Below, piece by piece: positions 25,357-32,002 of a stretch of DNA of 64,000 bases. Location of the stretch: positions 16,587 through 80,586 of the forward strand of contig NZ_FOSB01000013.1 of the NCBI RefSeq assembly GCF_900114165.1, in the 5' to 3' direction. The position numbers and the translations under genes are program-made. The DNA is from Halobacillus dabanensis (GTDB lineage: Bacteria > Bacillota > Bacilli > Bacillales > Halobacillaceae). Position 1 is the stretch's first letter, and every line of letters begins with the position of its first letter. A model generated the notes under the pieces. The model ran no database searches. It saw nothing but the letters and a program-made list of their open reading frames with translations, and was not told the DNA's origin.

Positions 25357-25437
25357 TTGAAAAGGGTCTACTGGAAGTTATTCATCTTCTACCTCATCCT
25401 TATCATCTTTTTCGTACTTTTCATCCACAACCAATAA
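25357..25437 (+). CDS. Small single-span membrane protein (26 aa)
   Basis: TTG start six bases after GAGGAG, then KRVYWKLFIFYLILIIFFVL and FIHNQ. The product would be a basic N-terminus followed by one hydrophobic helix. A TATAAT -10 box lies about 30 bp upstream (near 25322). ATG at 25351 in the same frame is possible but sits on the ribosome binding site. It lies between rpiA and the lia operon, converging on liaR, and is followed by the shared hairpin. No family recognised; the good ribosome site is the main support. Confidence 0.45.
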   Translation: MKRVYWKLFIFYLILIIFFVLFIHNQ

Positions 25438-25471
25438 AAAAAAGCCTTGACGAACATGTCCGTCAAGGCTT
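25436..25471. terminator. Terminator of liaFSR
   Basis: AAGCCTTGACG / CGTCAAGGCTT stem with an eight-base loop and seven T on the minus strand; it touches the liaR stop codon and may also end the small convergent ORF. Confidence 0.85.
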
Positions 25472-26103
25472 CACTTTACTAAGTCGTGTTTAAATGCATA
25501 AATCACTGCCTGTGTACGATCTGAGACTTCTAATTTTCCCAGAACATTACTCACATGCACCTTGGCAGTTTTCAAAGCAATAAATAATTGCTCAGAAATT
25601 TCTTGATTGGTTTTGCCTTCCGCCATTAAAAGCAATACTTCCTTTTCCCGTTCTGTCAATCGTTCGTGTAGAACAGGATCGCCAGGTGTACGCATCTTCG
25701 TCATGATTTTCCCTGTCACTTCTGGCTCTAAAATGGACTGGCCTTCGTATGTAGAACGAATGGCTTTAGCAATCTCCTCCGCTTTGGAAGTTTTCAACAT
25801 ATAACTAGTTGCCCCCGCTTCAAGAGCTGGATAAACTTTTTCATCGTCAAGGAAGCTTGTTACAATAATGACCTTCGCTTCCGGCCACTGCTTGGTAATC
25901 CGCTCCGTTGCTTCTATCCCATCCATTTCCTCCATTACGAGATCCATTAAAATGATATCCGGGCGATGTTCTAATGCCAACTCGACCGCCGTTTTTCCGT
26001 CGACTGCTTCTGCAATAACTTCAATATCCGGTTGTGCTGATAAATAAGCAGACACGCCAATCCGTACCATTTCATGATCATCAGCAAATAAAACAGTAAT
26101 CAT
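25471..26103 (-). CDS. liaR: LiaR/VraR-type response regulator
   Basis: A 210-residue NarL-family regulator. The receiver domain (1-120) has D8-D9, phospho-acceptor D54 (IILMDLVMEE), T/S and K in VTSFLDDEK and MLKTSK. The C-terminal LuxR-type helix-turn-helix (about 147-205) has LTEREKEVLLLMAEGKTNQE. In B. subtilis LiaR switches on liaIH during lipid II-targeting antibiotic stress. Overlaps liaS by 4 nt, third gene of liaF-liaS-liaR, followed by a strong terminator. Confidence 0.93.
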   Translation of the reverse strand: MITVLFADDHEMVRIGVSAYLSAQPDIEVIAEAVDGKTAVELALEHRPDIILMDLVMEEMDGIEATERITKQWPEAKVIIVTSFLDDEKVYPALEAGATSYMLKTSKAEEIAKAIRSTYEGQSILEPEVTGKIMTKMRTPGDPVLHERLTEREKEVLLLMAEGKTNQEISEQLFIALKTAKVHVSNVLGKLEVSDRTQAVIYAFKHDLVK

Positions 26104-27140
26104 GCACTATCGCCTCCTTTTTTACGATGAGGAACTTTCACCTCTAACCGTGTTCCTTGTTCTTTCACACTTACAATCTTCATTGCACCACCGACTTCCA
26201 ATGCACGTTCCTGCATATTCTGCAGACCATAGGAGCTTGTTTTCTCTTCTTCCACATCAAAACCAACACCATCATCCACGATACGTAGGATAATATTTTG
26301 GTCACGTTCGATCAGCATTACATGTAAATTGGTTGCTTTTGCATGCCTCAACGTATTAGATACCGATTCTTGCAAAATCCGGAACAATTGATCCTCGATC
26401 CCCTTCTCAAGATCCAGGCTTTCCACAGACCAATCAATAGCCATCGGAACTTTTTGTGTCAGCTCATAAAGCAGTTCTTCCATCCCCTCAGCCAGAGATT
26501 TATCTTTTAGAGCTACAGGTCTCAAGTGGAGCAGCAATGCTCTCATTTCGAGTTGAGATTGATGAATCATCCTCTCCACCATCTGCATTTGTTTTTTTGT
26601 CGCCTGTACATCTGTGGAATCTGTCTCATTGATTGCGGACATCATCATCGAAGCTGCAAACAACTGCTGACTAACAGAATCATGCAATTCCCGCGCCAGT
26701 CTATTCCGTTCCTGAATCACTACTTCCTGCAAACTCTTTTCTCTCTCTTCCGCCCTCTCTGTTACCATACGTTGAGCGAGCTCCGTTTGTTTCGTCATCT
26801 TTTCTTCAATACTCTGGATCGTATTTTCAATCTGCTTAATTTCCTCTAAATCCACTTCACCAGAAGGAAGTTCGTTCCCCTTCGACAACTCCCCTAGTTG
26901 ATATTCAATATTGTAAAGCTGTCTACGCCAGAACCATCCCTGGATGATGCCGACTACAAACCCGAGGGACAGAGAAATGGCTAGCACAAGAAAAGCAAAA
27001 GGCATATCAATGACTTCCCGCTCCCATAAATCCGCCCAGGAATCAAAAGGAAACGCGTAAAAAGTAATGCTCAGTATGAGAACAGTAAAACAGAAAAAAG
27101 TGAGTGTTCCTGATAACACTTGCCTTTGCCATATATTCAT
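26100..27140 (-). CDS. liaS: LiaS/VraS-type sensor histidine kinase
   Basis: A 346-residue intramembrane-sensing kinase: two N-terminal membrane helices (about 10-30 and 47-70) with a short outer loop, a coiled region, the HisKA_3 dimerisation helix with phospho-acceptor H153 (LARELHDSVSQQ), and a HATPase domain with N-box NTLRHAKA and G-box DDGVGFD plus GLQNMQERA. The short outer loop marks it as a cell-envelope stress sensor that depends on LiaF. It overlaps both neighbours by 4 nt (liaF at 27137, liaR at 26103), so the three are translationally coupled. Confidence 0.93.
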   Translation of the reverse strand: MNIWQRQVLSGTLTFFCFTVLILSITFYAFPFDSWADLWEREVIDMPFAFLVLAISLSLGFVVGIIQGWFWRRQLYNIEYQLGELSKGNELPSGEVDLEEIKQIENTIQSIEEKMTKQTELAQRMVTERAEEREKSLQEVVIQERNRLARELHDSVSQQLFAASMMMSAINETDSTDVQATKKQMQMVERMIHQSQLEMRALLLHLRPVALKDKSLAEGMEELLYELTQKVPMAIDWSVESLDLEKGIEDQLFRILQESVSNTLRHAKATNLHVMLIERDQNIILRIVDDGVGFDVEEEKTSSYGLQNMQERALEVGGAMKIVSVKEQGTRLEVKVPHRKKGGDSA

Positions 27141-27856
27141 ACGCGCTTCACCTCAAGATCCCCTGAAACCATGGATGTAAGGATTTTCACTCGCGGTTTC
27201 GTCGAACGATAATTCTCCGTTTGAAAAGAAAGCACCTGGTTCAACACTTTCGTCTTCTTATATTGGAACACAGAAGCCCTGCCAATGAGTGCACTATGAT
27301 GAATATTCACTTCAACTTCGTAAGGGACATACACTGTGATGTTGCCAACAAAATGGCGAACGGATATAACGGCTTCATCATGAGGGAGAACAGTGTGACT
27401 TAAATCTATGATCCGATCGCCAAAACCGCCATGAATATTCACATCACTCCACTCATAAGACCTTTTTGGTGTGGTTTCATCCCCAAAGAACTTTTGCTTG
27501 AGTAGTGGTTCATGATCAGGGATTTCCTGCCTGTTATCAATGATCTCCGGTTCCAGGCGTTCCGGCTTTTCCCGGGATTTGAAATAGTTCATTAAAAAAA
27601 TCAAAATCATGGCGACGATGAGGAAACGGACGGCAATCATACTGAGAATAGTAAAAACCAAACTGATGATTCCGATCCAGAACAAGACTTTCCTCCACAA
27701 AGGTTTGTAATTTTTCCAGCCGAGATAAATCAAAACACTGGAAAACAGGACAGAAAACACAAGGCCGCCATTAAAAAAAACGATTTCTACGACGAGGAGA
27801 ACCACCCCTATGATCAAAATCGTGTTGATTGTGTTCGTTGAAAGTTTATTAAGCAT
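27137..27856 (-). CDS. liaF: LiaF inhibitor-type membrane protein
   Basis: A 239-residue protein with an N-terminal membrane part (three to four hydrophobic segments within about 10-105), a charged linker and a C-terminal beta-helix domain of the DUF2154 (LiaF C-terminal) type (HGGFGDRIIDLSHTVLP, then ISVRHFVGNITVYVPYEVEV). In B. subtilis LiaF keeps LiaS off until the envelope is damaged. ATG 27856 is preceded by GAGGAGG at nine bases; an in-frame ATG three codons earlier lies too close to it. First gene of liaFSR, separated from liaIH by a terminator. Confidence 0.9.
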   Translation of the reverse strand: MLNKLSTNTINTILIIGVVLLVVEIVFFNGGLVFSVLFSSVLIYLGWKNYKPLWRKVLFWIGIISLVFTILSMIAVRFLIVAMILIFLMNYFKSREKPERLEPEIIDNRQEIPDHEPLLKQKFFGDETTPKRSYEWSDVNIHGGFGDRIIDLSHTVLPHDEAVISVRHFVGNITVYVPYEVEVNIHHSALIGRASVFQYKKTKVLNQVLSFQTENYRSTKPRVKILTSMVSGDLEVKRV

Positions 27857-27919
27857 ACAGGTCATCCTCCTCACCTAATCAAATCCACGCTCTCTCTTAA
27901 AGATCAGCACTAAAGCGTA

Positions 27920-27962
27920 AATGTCCTGAAAGACACGAAATGCTGAACGCTGGAGCTGTATG
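27920..27962. repeat. Short degenerate copy of the 122-bp repeat family
   Basis: GAAAGACACGAAATGCTGAA followed by CGCTGGAGCTG resembles parts of the tandem repeat at 22.6 kb in reverse orientation (GGAGACACGAAAAGCATAAG and GCGTTGGAGCTGG). It occupies the place where liaG lies in B. subtilis. Confidence 0.4.
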
Positions 27963-28012
27963 ATACCGAGCATAAATCATCTGCAATAAAAATATTCTCT
28001 AAATCAGATATT

Positions 28013-28041
28013 AATAAAGACGCAGAATTCTGCGCCTTTAT
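28013..28041. terminator. Terminator between liaIH and liaFSR
   Basis: AATAAAGACGCAGAATTCTG / CGCCTTTAT hairpin (near-perfect dyad centred on GAATTC). It should separate the inducible liaIH transcript from liaFSR. Confidence 0.7.
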
Positions 28042-28054
28042 CATATCACGTTTT

Positions 28055-28696
28055 CTATTTAGCGGGTACTTCTTCCCGTTTCTCCAGCTCTCTTTCAAGG
28101 TGGGCCATCTTACTGTCAAATGTATTGTGGTAATAAGCGCTGTTCACCTTATACTCCAGGTCTTCGATGTAGCGATCAATTTCTGAAAATCTGGAGTATG
28201 GCTTGTCCGCTGTGTCTTCAATGACACGATTCATACGGTGATGGGCCCGCGCAATATTTTCCCGGCCCATTAATTCCATACGCTTCAGGTGCATGTCTTT
28301 CAATTTATGTTTCATTTCTTCATATTTACGCTCCAGAGCCTCCAGCTGTTCGACGCTATCCCTTCTGGAAGCTTGAAGGCGCTCCGCTCTAGCTTCGTAC
28401 TCCTGCTGTTCCTTGATTGCAAATTCATACATCGTCGACTCGCCCGCTTTTTCAGCGATTTCCGCCTGTCTTTTACGTTTATCAGCCATGTCCTGGGCCT
28501 TTTGGAACTCACGGGAGAACTCATCTTTCAAACGATATTGACGTTCCACCAATTTCCTCACTTTTTCCGTTTCCTTTTCACTCTCACGCAAATATTGATT
28601 CAGCATTGCTACTGGATTCTTCTGTTCTTTTTGGTCCAATACTTCGTGCAAATCCGCCGTAATCGAATCCTTTAATCTAGTAAATAAATTAGCCAT
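28055..28696 (-). CDS. liaH: LiaH-like PspA/IM30 family protein
   Basis: A 213-residue, almost wholly helical coiled-coil protein. It begins MANLFTRLKDSITADLHEVL, as PspA/LiaH/Vipp1 proteins do, and has the long charged helices at about 25-150 (QLEALERKYEEMKHKLKDM). Such proteins form large rings or rods on the inner face of the membrane and protect it under stress. ATG with a GGAGAG site. It follows liaI by 18 bp and ends with a terminator, so liaI-liaH form a two-gene unit as in B. subtilis. Confidence 0.9.
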   Translation of the reverse strand: MANLFTRLKDSITADLHEVLDQKEQKNPVAMLNQYLRESEKETEKVRKLVERQYRLKDEFSREFQKAQDMADKRKRQAEIAEKAGESTMYEFAIKEQQEYEARAERLQASRRDSVEQLEALERKYEEMKHKLKDMHLKRMELMGRENIARAHHRMNRVIEDTADKPYSRFSEIDRYIEDLEYKVNSAYYHNTFDSKMAHLERELEKREEVPAK

Positions 28697-28714
28697 GACG
28701 ATCTCTCCTTTGAA

Positions 28715-29059
28715 TTATTTGTTCATCTCTGCCCATTGACGTTCGAAATTAGTGAATGGGTCATCTGACCTCGTATGAATTTCTTCCTTCTTGCTTGTCC
28801 AATTTTTATAAATCCAGTACAAGACGCAGGCTGCCGCCACACCTATAACAGCGTAGATATTTGATGCCGCTATACTGAGGATAATCAAACCTGCGACTAC
28901 CCAGCCGATTTTTCCAGCGGTCGAGTCACTTTTCATGAATTGCTTGAACACGACATAAAGCAGCCAGACGCTTACGCCCAGGAGGATCATCGGCCCTAAA
29001 TTGACGAGCAGTACAATAAGAGCGACTAACCCTGCTAGGAATAGTAAAAATTTCTTCAT
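28715..29059 (-). CDS. liaI: LiaI-like small membrane protein (lmo0954 type)
   Basis: A 114-residue protein with three to four hydrophobic helices in the first 85 residues and a charged tail ending FTNFERQWAEMNK. The position directly upstream of liaH, size and topology match LiaI, the membrane anchor for LiaH in B. subtilis; the sequence is closer to the lmo0954-type membrane proteins seen in Listeria. ATG 29059 has AAGGAGGG six bases upstream, so the longer ORF to 29095 is rejected. The stress-inducible promoter should lie in 29060-29260, but no clear LiaR box could be recognised. Confidence 0.8.
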   Translation of the reverse strand: MKKFLLFLAGLVALIVLLVNLGPMILLGVSVWLLYVVFKQFMKSDSTAGKIGWVVAGLIILSIAASNIYAVIGVAAACVLYWIYKNWTSKKEEIHTRSDDPFTNFERQWAEMNK

Positions 29060-29267
29060 CTTTTTCCCTCCTTGCTGATTTCTTGTCTTAATCATATCGA
29101 GAAAAGAATGTTGGTGTAATGAGCCAGGGATATATTTTAAACTACACCTTGAGGCTTATAGTAATATAGATGAAAAGGCGAATATGGTGTATGAAAGGAA
29201 ATGGAGCGAGCTGTTGATCTATTAATCGAAGTGAAGAAAAACAGGGAAATAACCCTCACAAAAATAC

Positions 29268-29297
29268 AAAAAAGGCCGCTTTCAAAAGCGACCTTTT
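29268..29297 (-). terminator. Terminator of the prolidase gene
   Basis: AAAAGGTCGCTTT / AAAGCGGCCTTTTTT stem-loop on the minus strand, just after the stop codon. Confidence 0.8.
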
Positions 29298-29301
29298 CCT
29301 A

Positions 29302-30402
29302 TTATTCAATAATCCGCAATTCTTTTGGTGTTTTAGTCAATGTAATGTAACCATCTTCCGTAACGAGAACATCATCTTCCAAACGGACTCCACCGATCTC
29401 AGGGTCATAGATTCCTGGTTCGATCGTATAAGTCATTCCCGTTTTCAATACTCCATTGTTCAAATGACTCATTGAAGGGAATTCGTGAACGTTGATTCCC
29501 AGGCCGTGTCCAATACGGTGAGGAAATTTATCACCATAACCGGCGTCTGTAATAATATCACGCGCCGTCTGGTCAAGATCTCCAATTCGTGTTCCTGGCT
29601 TGCTAATGGCAAGAGATGCTTCAATTGCTTCCTGGACTTTTTCATAAATAGATCTCTGTTCCTCACTCACAGAGCGGTAAGCAAATGTTCGTGTAATGTC
29701 TGAAGTGTAACCTTTCCACACAACGCCAAGGTCGAATAAGACAAAATCTCCCGCTCTTAACCTGCGATCTCCAGGGTTTCCGTGTGGCTGTCCAGATTTT
29801 TCACCGAACAAGACCATTGTAGAAAAGGACATCTCAGCGACGCCTTTTTTCTTCAGCTCATATTCGATCTTAGCCAACACTTCCATTTCCGTAACCCCTT
29901 CTTCAAGGGCTTCCACGCCAACACTCACCCCGAAGTCCGCCAATTCAGCCGCTTCCTTCATCACACTGATTTCATGCTCGTCTTTAACCACGCGCATTTC
30001 ATTCAATTCCGGTTCGATATCTTCTACTTTCACGTCATGAAAGAGTGAGAAAAAGGATTCACTTCTTCCATAAGATAAGACTTGTTTTTCAATACCTACT
30101 GAATGGACAGATGTAATCCCTTTTTCATTCATTTTTTCTGCCATCATACTCCAGGGGTTTTCGTGATCGGCATACCCGATTACTTCATCCTTCCACCCAG
30201 CAGCACGGATTTGTCCCTTTTCCATTCCAGGCAATACAGCAATCGGATCCGCTTCTGGGAAAACTAGTAAACCCAGTAACCTTTCATGGGGATCTGTATG
30301 GAATCCTGTTAAATAAAAGAAGTTTTCGGTTGAATTAATAAAAGCAGCATCAATACTTTGCTCTTTAAGGTATTTAGAAAATTGCTTTAATCTATGTTCC
30401 AT
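29302..30402 (-). CDS. M24-family Xaa-Pro dipeptidase/aminopeptidase
   Basis: A 366-residue cytosolic metallopeptidase. The N-terminal creatinase-like domain (1-130) is followed by the pita-bread catalytic domain. The five metal ligands are visible: D in FDLGVVWKGYTSDITRTF (two), H in HRIGHGLGINVHE, E in YTIEPGIY and E in GVRLEDDVLV. It should cut dipeptides or N-terminal residues before proline, like PepQ/YqhT. The ATG at 30402 is nine bases after GAGGAG; an ATG two codons before lies too near. Single gene, divergent from a small membrane protein gene. Confidence 0.9.
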   Translation of the reverse strand: MEHRLKQFSKYLKEQSIDAAFINSTENFFYLTGFHTDPHERLLGLLVFPEADPIAVLPGMEKGQIRAAGWKDEVIGYADHENPWSMMAEKMNEKGITSVHSVGIEKQVLSYGRSESFFSLFHDVKVEDIEPELNEMRVVKDEHEISVMKEAAELADFGVSVGVEALEEGVTEMEVLAKIEYELKKKGVAEMSFSTMVLFGEKSGQPHGNPGDRRLRAGDFVLFDLGVVWKGYTSDITRTFAYRSVSEEQRSIYEKVQEAIEASLAISKPGTRIGDLDQTARDIITDAGYGDKFPHRIGHGLGINVHEFPSMSHLNNGVLKTGMTYTIEPGIYDPEIGGVRLEDDVLVTEDGYITLTKTPKELRIIE

Positions 30403-30590
30403 CTTCATCCACTCCTCTATTTACTAACTCTATTCATCATATATCAATCTGCCTGGCAATCCAAATCACACAAAAGTGCGAAAATAGAGTGAACGTTTAA
30501 CGACAATTTTATATTTTCATTTCTCAATGATGGAAGCATTCGATATAATGACAGAAGGTTATGATTCGGAATATAGGAGGTAGCAGAAAT

Positions 30591-30992
30591 ATGGACCGCA
30601 CGCGTTTTTTTGTTCGAGTCGCCGCCCTTTATGCCCTCATAGGAGCATTCATGGGGTCTCACATGGCTGGAGGCGGCGGATTGCAGTTGAGTGCAATCCA
30701 CGCTCATATTTTAGTAGTCGGGTGGCTTTCCCTATTTGCATTCGGGATCTATTATAGAGTTTTCTCCATCCCTAAAGGTTCTAAGTTAGCAACCGCTCAT
30801 GTTTGGACGTCCTTCTTCGGTGTGTTCGGATTGACTGTGGGAATGTGGCTCTATTATACGCAGCCAATCGATGGCATGAGCACTTTCAATACCATTTTCT
30901 TCATTGTCGGGGGCACTGTTTTATTAATTGCTTTTGCCCTGTTCGCAATCATGGCCTTTATCCACGGACGATTTATATCAGAAGATGCGTAA
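30591..30992 (+). CDS. Small heme-copper-oxidase-like membrane protein
   Basis: A 133-residue protein with four transmembrane helices. The second helix reads QLSAIHAHILVVGWLSLFAF then GIYYRVF, a pattern like the helix I/II H-x-H region of heme-copper oxidase subunit I and NnrS-type proteins, and similar short Bacillus proteins are named cytochrome-c oxidase-like. A full oxidase is excluded by size. The histidines could bind heme or copper but this is inference. ATG 30591 has AGGAGG ten bases upstream; an in-frame ATG at 30561 lacks a site. Monocistronic with a very strong terminator. Confidence 0.75.
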   Translation: MDRTRFFVRVAALYALIGAFMGSHMAGGGGLQLSAIHAHILVVGWLSLFAFGIYYRVFSIPKGSKLATAHVWTSFFGVFGLTVGMWLYYTQPIDGMSTFNTIFFIVGGTVLLIAFALFAIMAFIHGRFISEDA

Positions 30993-31029
30993 AAAGACAG
31001 GCCCACTATCAATAGTGGGCCTGTCTTTA
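30991..31029. terminator. Strong bidirectional terminator
   Basis: AAAAGACAGGCCCACTAT / AGTGGGCCTGTCTTT stem with a tiny loop, shared by the convergent bioY gene. Confidence 0.9.
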
Positions 31030-31030
31030 T

Positions 31031-31618
31031 TTATGCCGCTTGCCTGAGAGGAGTGCGATGAAGCAAGTATCTTTCTAACCTTAAAGCAAAAATGGCAGCA
31101 CCAATAGATAAGGCAAAATCTTTAATCAAAAATGGAATCATGCTGGACCACGCGAGTCCTAATCCAATCCCCTCGCCACCGACCCAGAAGTTCATAGCCA
31201 GATAGAAATGATTTACACCGATAAAATAGTTGATCGCAATTCCAACCACTGCAGCTGTTATATAAGTGGGTAGATTACGCTTAGATTCAGCGATTTTCCC
31301 TACTACATAAGCCAGGATGATAAAAGAAAGGATAAAACCGAATGTCGGGGATAGTAGTGTAGAGACACCACCCTTGAAACCAGCAAAAATAGGGGCACCG
31401 ATCAGGCCAAGAATGCTATACACTAAAACAGAGAAAGAACCCAAGCGGCTCCCGAGGACAAGTCCTGCTAAGATAGCGAAAAAGGTTTGGAGAGTCAACG
31501 GCACTCCCATGACTTGCAAAAACGGCATGAATGCGGTGATATTGGCTCCGACTGCCATCAAAGCAACAAATAAACTACCTAATGTAATGTCGTAAGCGGA
31601 TAATCGTGTTTGCTTCAT
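31031..31618 (-). CDS. bioY: Biotin transporter substrate-binding subunit
   Basis: A 195-residue membrane S-component of an ECF-type transporter with six hydrophobic helices. The PTFGFILSFIILAY and N-terminal QVMGVPLTLQTFFAILAGLV motifs are diagnostic for BioY. It imports biotin, alone or with a shared EcfAAT module encoded elsewhere. The ATG at 31618 is preceded by AGGGAGG at eight bases; the upstream extension of the frame is non-coding. A TTGACA promoter and a cluster of inverted repeats lie upstream, suggesting repression by a biotin-sensing factor. Confidence 0.92.
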   Translation of the reverse strand: MKQTRLSAYDITLGSLFVALMAVGANITAFMPFLQVMGVPLTLQTFFAILAGLVLGSRLGSFSVLVYSILGLIGAPIFAGFKGGVSTLLSPTFGFILSFIILAYVVGKIAESKRNLPTYITAAVVGIAINYFIGVNHFYLAMNFWVGGEGIGLGLAWSSMIPFLIKDFALSIGAAIFALRLERYLLHRTPLRQAA

Positions 31619-31657
31619 TTCGTATTCCTCCCTAGTGAACTCTCTTATTCTACTAAT

Positions 31658-31742
31658 AAGATACGGGAAGCGAACACTTAATGTCAACCTTTAGTTAATA
31701 TAAGTTAACAAAGGTTATACCTCCCCGTCACAACCTTTGTTA
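31658..31742 (-). promoter_or_regulatory. bioY promoter with inverted-repeat operator region
   Basis: Minus-strand -35 TTGACA (31682-31687), 18-bp spacer, -10 TATCTT (31658-31663). Immediately upstream, AACCTTTAGTTAA (31686-) and GTTAACAAAGGTT (to 31716) form a 31-bp imperfect dyad, and a perfect 11-bp pair TAACAAAGGTT / AACCTTTGTTA (31706-31716, 31732-31742) shares one arm with it. GTTAAC-type arms resemble BirA half-sites, but spacing differs from the usual 14-16 bp arrangement. Confidence 0.55.
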
Positions 31743-32002
31743 TTCCTTATGGACAGGGACCTTTCTGAAACTCACTAAACCCGACTCCCTGTAATTGCAC
31801 TTTCCTACTCTTCTCCAAGGAAAAAGCAAACCATTAATTTAAGAAGGTAAATGTAAATACACCCTTAACACTCTTTATGATAGATGGCTTTTTCCCTAAC
31901 AAAAGTCAGATTTAATATTTTTATCAAGATTTCGGTTGGGAATTTTGACCTTTCTCTTTCATATTTCTGTTTTTCCGCCACCATATTTCCCAGGAAATCA
32001 TA
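31743..32002. other. Intergenic region, nothing recognised
   Basis: With the bioY promoter this makes a 384-bp gap upstream of bioY and downstream of the helicase gene. AT-rich, without a convincing ORF or T-tailed hairpin. Confidence 0.5.

Noticed and set aside
29060-29260. LiaR binding site upstream of liaI
   Set aside because: A GGTGTA...TACACC pair is present, but it does not match the LiaR/VraR motif well enough to name.
29200-29343. Short ORF starting MERAVDLLIEVKKNREIT upstream of the prolidase terminator
   Set aside because: It reads through the terminator hairpin and antisense into the prolidase 3' end, and the upstream AAGGAA is too close to the ATG.
31686-31742. A definite BirA operator at bioY
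   Set aside because: Half-sites look similar, but arm order and spacing do not match the TTGTTAACC-N15-GGTTAACAA layout, so only a general operator is reported.
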